A stretch of 33,223 nucleotides of DNA, from the NCBI GenBank assembly GCA_035296965.1, contig DATGZX010000013.1, forward strand, positions 1-33,223. Reading direction: 5' to 3'. Shown here in pieces: positions 32,692 through 33,223 of the stretch. How positions within the stretch are numbered: position 1 is the stretch's first letter; every line of letters begins with the position of its first letter. The position numbers and the translations under genes were made by a program. Source of the stretch: DATGZX01 sp035296965 (GTDB lineage: Bacteria; Planctomycetota; Planctomycetia; Gemmatales; Gemmataceae). Below the pieces are notes generated by a model. That model did not search any database, had not been told where the DNA came from, and worked only from the letters and a program-made list of their open reading frames with translations.

Positions 32692-32786
32692 TGAAAAAGG
32701 GGTCAGACCCCTGGGGAATCGAAGCGCGCCGCCCATTCCTGAGCCACCGGGCTTTGCAGGTTCGAAGCGGTCAGACCCCTCTTTCA
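32692..32786. repeat. Inverted repeat TGAAAAAGGGGTCAGACC ... GGTCAGACCCCTCTTTCA
   Basis: Arms 32692-32709 and 32769-32786 pair with two mismatches, with 59 bases between. The left arm continues into a small palindrome GGGGTCAGACCCC. The AAAAAGGGGTCAGACC type of sequence resembles REP elements near RAYT genes. The right arm ends 51 bases before the kinase start. Confidence 0.65.
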
Positions 32787-32836
32787 ACACGCTCTTACCG
32801 TGATGTTGGCTCTCACTCGGTTCTTCGAGGTTGCGC

Positions 32837-33223
32837 ATGGCCGGGCAGGCTTCAGCCGGATCCGAAATCATCCCGGGCTACACGCTCGTCGAGCGTGTGG
32901 GCGCGGGCGGTTTCGGTGAAGTATGGAAAGTCACCGCACCGGGCGGATTGAGCAAGGCCGTCAAACTGGTCTTCGGCCAGATTGGCGAGGCACGCGCTGA
33001 GCAAGAGTTCAAAGCTCTCAGCCGCATCAAGGAAGTGCGCCATCCCTTCTTGCTATCTCTCGAGCGATTCGAGATCGTCGATAGCCAGCTCATCATCGTT
33101 ACGGAGCTGGCCGATGCCAGCCTGATGGACCGGTTCAAAGAGTGCCGCGACCAGGGCTTGCCGGGCATTCCGCGCGACGAACTGTTGGCATACCTGCGCG
33201 ATGCGGCCGATGCCCTCGACTAC
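32837..33223 (+). CDS. Ser/Thr protein kinase, N-terminal part (cut by the window end)
   Basis: The first 129 residues of a Hanks-type kinase; the frame is open to the last base. A GAGG ribosome site lies 6 bases before ATG 32837. The Gly loop is VGAGGFGEVWKV (residues about 22-33), the ATP-binding lysine is in KAVKLVFG, the alpha-C Glu is in EQEFKALSRIKEVRHPF, and the hinge reads VTELADASLMDRF. The catalytic HRD and DFG regions lie outside. VKLVFG and the short N-terminal lead are like planctomycete kinases that go on to sensor or effector domains, but the remainder cannot be judged. It is only distantly similar to the kinase domain at 5406-4500, so not a recent duplicate. Confidence 0.9.
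   Translation, partial: MAGQASAGSEIIPGYTLVERVGAGGFGEVWKVTAPGGLSKAVKLVFGQIGEARAEQEFKALSRIKEVRHPFLLSLERFEIVDSQLIIVTELADASLMDRFKECRDQGLPGIPRDELLAYLRDAADALDY

Noticed and set aside
32692..32786. tRNA or small RNA gene
   Set aside because: No cloverleaf or TPsiC-like GTTCGA box in the right place; the structure is a plain inverted repeat.

Overview
The window looks like a chromosomal segment of a flagellated member of the Planctomycetota; I cannot name a genus. The evidence is a protein with the planctomycete LEPR-XLL-type N-terminal motif (ESLEERCLLT) followed by DUF4214-like units, several exported WD40 proteins that share a HEAT-like C-terminal module, a very large Ser/Thr kinase fused to an nSTAND ATPase and a sulfatase-modifying-factor (FGE-like) domain, GC-rich coding DNA, and intergenic gaps full of dispersed hairpin repeats and decayed REP-associated transposase (RAYT) pieces.

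Layout. 1-5406: the end of a flagellar hook gene (+), a secreted Cys-rich protein (-) and the 1431-residue kinase/nSTAND/HEAT/FGE-like protein (-). 5848-8193: a small membrane protein (+), a GNAT acetyltransferase (-), a RAYT remnant and about 780 bases with no recognisable gene. 8194-18483: exported repeat proteins, mostly on the minus strand. These are a two-part reading frame (DRNGNGDL-containing domain, then WD40) split by one in-frame TGA, a HEAT protein, and two WD40 proteins with the same C-terminal module. A small plus-strand pair, a one-blade WD40 ORF overlapping a stand-alone Clp-N protein, lies between them. 18912-29095: six minus-strand genes: TIGR03118/DUF4214 protein, PQQ-type beta-propeller, Ski2-like helicase, M24 aminopeptidase, cytochrome P450, and an outer-membrane lipoprotein-sorting-like/HEAT protein. 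29403-33223: a MarR regulator plus SAM methyltransferase operon (+), a SIR2-family protein (-), an MmcQ/YjbR protein (+) and the start of another Ser/Thr kinase (+, cut by the window end).

How the genes relate. Most are single transcription units separated by repeat-rich gaps. Only MarR-methyltransferase (16-base gap), helicase-aminopeptidase (about 50 bases) and PQQ-helicase (54 bases) are close enough to suggest co-transcription. The repeated theme is signalling (two kinases) together with exported or membrane-anchored beta-propeller and HEAT scaffolds.

The most interesting signal is at 9637-9639 (minus strand). An in-frame TGA sits in a Cys-TGA-Tyr-Cys context. The frame stays clearly protein-like for 57 further codons without any usual start codon, and a 27-base hairpin lies where a bacterial SECIS would be expected. 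This is either a selenocysteine (or other recoded) fusion protein or a recently broken gene. The second theme is at least six families of dispersed palindromic elements, including a duplicated element of about 260 bases built around a 58-base near-perfect palindrome, and a hairpin with a constant loop and variable but still paired stems.
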